A DNA stretch of 5,998 nucleotides from Lachnospiraceae bacterium (lineage in GTDB: Bacteria > Bacillota > Clostridia > Lachnospirales > Lachnospiraceae), in assembly GCA_003520205.1 (NCBI GenBank), contig DOVG01000285.1:1-5998 (forward strand), written 5' to 3'. The notes under the pieces are model-generated. The model was not told the DNA's origin and searched no databases. It was given only the letters and a program-made list of their open reading frames with translations. Position numbers and translations under genes: made by a program. Below, one piece after another: positions 5,377 to 5,998 of the stretch (position 1 is the stretch's first letter; every line of letters starts with the position of its first letter).

Positions 5377-5998
5377 TGAGACCTGAAGCATACCTCGCAT
5401 ACGCGAAGAAAACATTTCTTGGAAAAAGTGCATACAGATTCGATCATCTTATGGAAATCCTGTCAACGATTTTGCAGTTCTTTATCTTTTATGAGATATA
5501 TAGGACTCTTTACGGGTCAGGGGAAAGCGTAGATGGAATTACCATGTCTATGGTAACTACCAATTTCGTCCTTTCTCTTGGACTTGGTACTATATTTTCG
5601 CCAAATGATTACTTTCTTCCGGGAAGAATATGGGATGGAAGTATCTCTACAGAACTGCTTCGTCCTATGAGCTTTAAAGGAAGAATGATAGCTGAAAATG
5701 TGGGAGAATCATTTTTCAATCTGATATTCAAATTTATACCGGTATTACTTATCGCAGTATTTACAACAGGTATGGAGAAGCCTGCCGGAATAATAAATAT
5801 GGTTCTTTTTGTTTTTAGTGCCATTCTTGGTTATGGAGTTCTTTGGACCATCAGTTTTCTGGTGCAGATGACAGCCTTCTGGCTGATAAATATATGGAGC
5901 CTTATCACCATTAAGGATGTTCTTGTAAATGTATTATCAGGAAAAATGATACCCCTTTGGTTTATGCCGGTATGGATGAGCGGGATTCTGAAGTTTAC
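5376..5998 (+). CDS. ABC-2 transporter permease, COG4587-like (3' end beyond window)
   Basis: The first 207 codons of an integral membrane permease are present; the frame is open at the right edge. It starts at ATG 5376-5378, sharing one base with the stop of the ATPase gene (TAATG), with AAGGTGG 7 nt upstream by its AAGG core. Hydrophobic segments lie near residues 25-46, 55-74, 111-131, 138-160 and 162-178. The pieces RIWDGSISTELLRPMSF (84-100), TAFWLINIWS (166-175) and LSGKMIPLWFMPVWM (187-201) match the conserved pattern of the ABC-2 permeases paired with COG4586 ATPases (PF06182-like). Complete proteins of this group are about 260 residues, so roughly a fifth is missing. A second permease of the COG3694 type is expected next, outside the window. 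With the two ATPases it would form an exporter in the cytoplasmic membrane; substrate unknown. Confidence 0.9.
   Translation, partial: MRPEAYLAYAKKTFLGKSAYRFDHLMEILSTILQFFIFYEIYRTLYGSGESVDGITMSMVTTNFVLSLGLGTIFSPNDYFLPGRIWDGSISTELLRPMSFKGRMIAENVGESFFNLIFKFIPVLLIAVFTTGMEKPAGIINMVLFVFSAILGYGVLWTISFLVQMTAFWLINIWSLITIKDVLVNVLSGKMIPLWFMPVWMSGILKF

Overview
The window reads as a low-to-mid GC Gram-positive chromosome, most like Lachnospiraceae-type Clostridia (Butyrivibrio/Roseburia-like). The reasons are base composition of about 40% GC or slightly less by eye, heavy AGA and ATA codon use, GGAG/GAGG ribosome binding sites, a LytTR/GHKL two-component pair, and a COG4586/COG4587-type ABC transporter. 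The taxon is an inference; no marker gene is present. All recognisable genes lie on the + strand.

Layout. (1) 67-930: a stand-alone alpha/beta hydrolase of the BAAT C-terminal / acyl-CoA thioesterase type with an intact Ser-Asp-His triad. (2) 1029-1853: a membrane-embedded CPBP (Abi/CAAX-like) glutamic protease, preceded by a promoter-like stretch and a possible 8-codon leader ORF. (3) 2002-2694 and 2691-3416: a LytTR response regulator and a soluble GHKL histidine kinase, overlapping by 4 nt and closed by a strong intrinsic terminator at 3433-3471. (4) 3489-4403, 4390-5376 and 5376 to the window end: two different ABC ATPases and the first part of an ABC-2 membrane permease, tightly overlapped and so one operon that continues past the right edge.

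How the parts may work together. The most interesting signal is a pair of identical 9-mers (GTTTATCCC) spaced 21 bp apart, between the kinase stop region and the first ATPase. Read in register, they form two near-consensus LytTR half-sites with the 12-bp gap typical of LytTR operators. A plausible -35/-10 pair follows, lying over the terminator hairpin. The sequence therefore suggests a self-contained circuit: a cytosolic kinase with no membrane sensor phosphorylates the LytTR regulator, which binds just upstream of the ABC operon and switches it on. What the transporter exports and what the kinase senses cannot be read from this window. The first ATPase lacks the usual Q-loop glutamine while the second keeps all motifs, which suggests a functionally asymmetric ATPase pair. 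The hydrolase and the CPBP protease are neighbours with no demonstrated link to this circuit.
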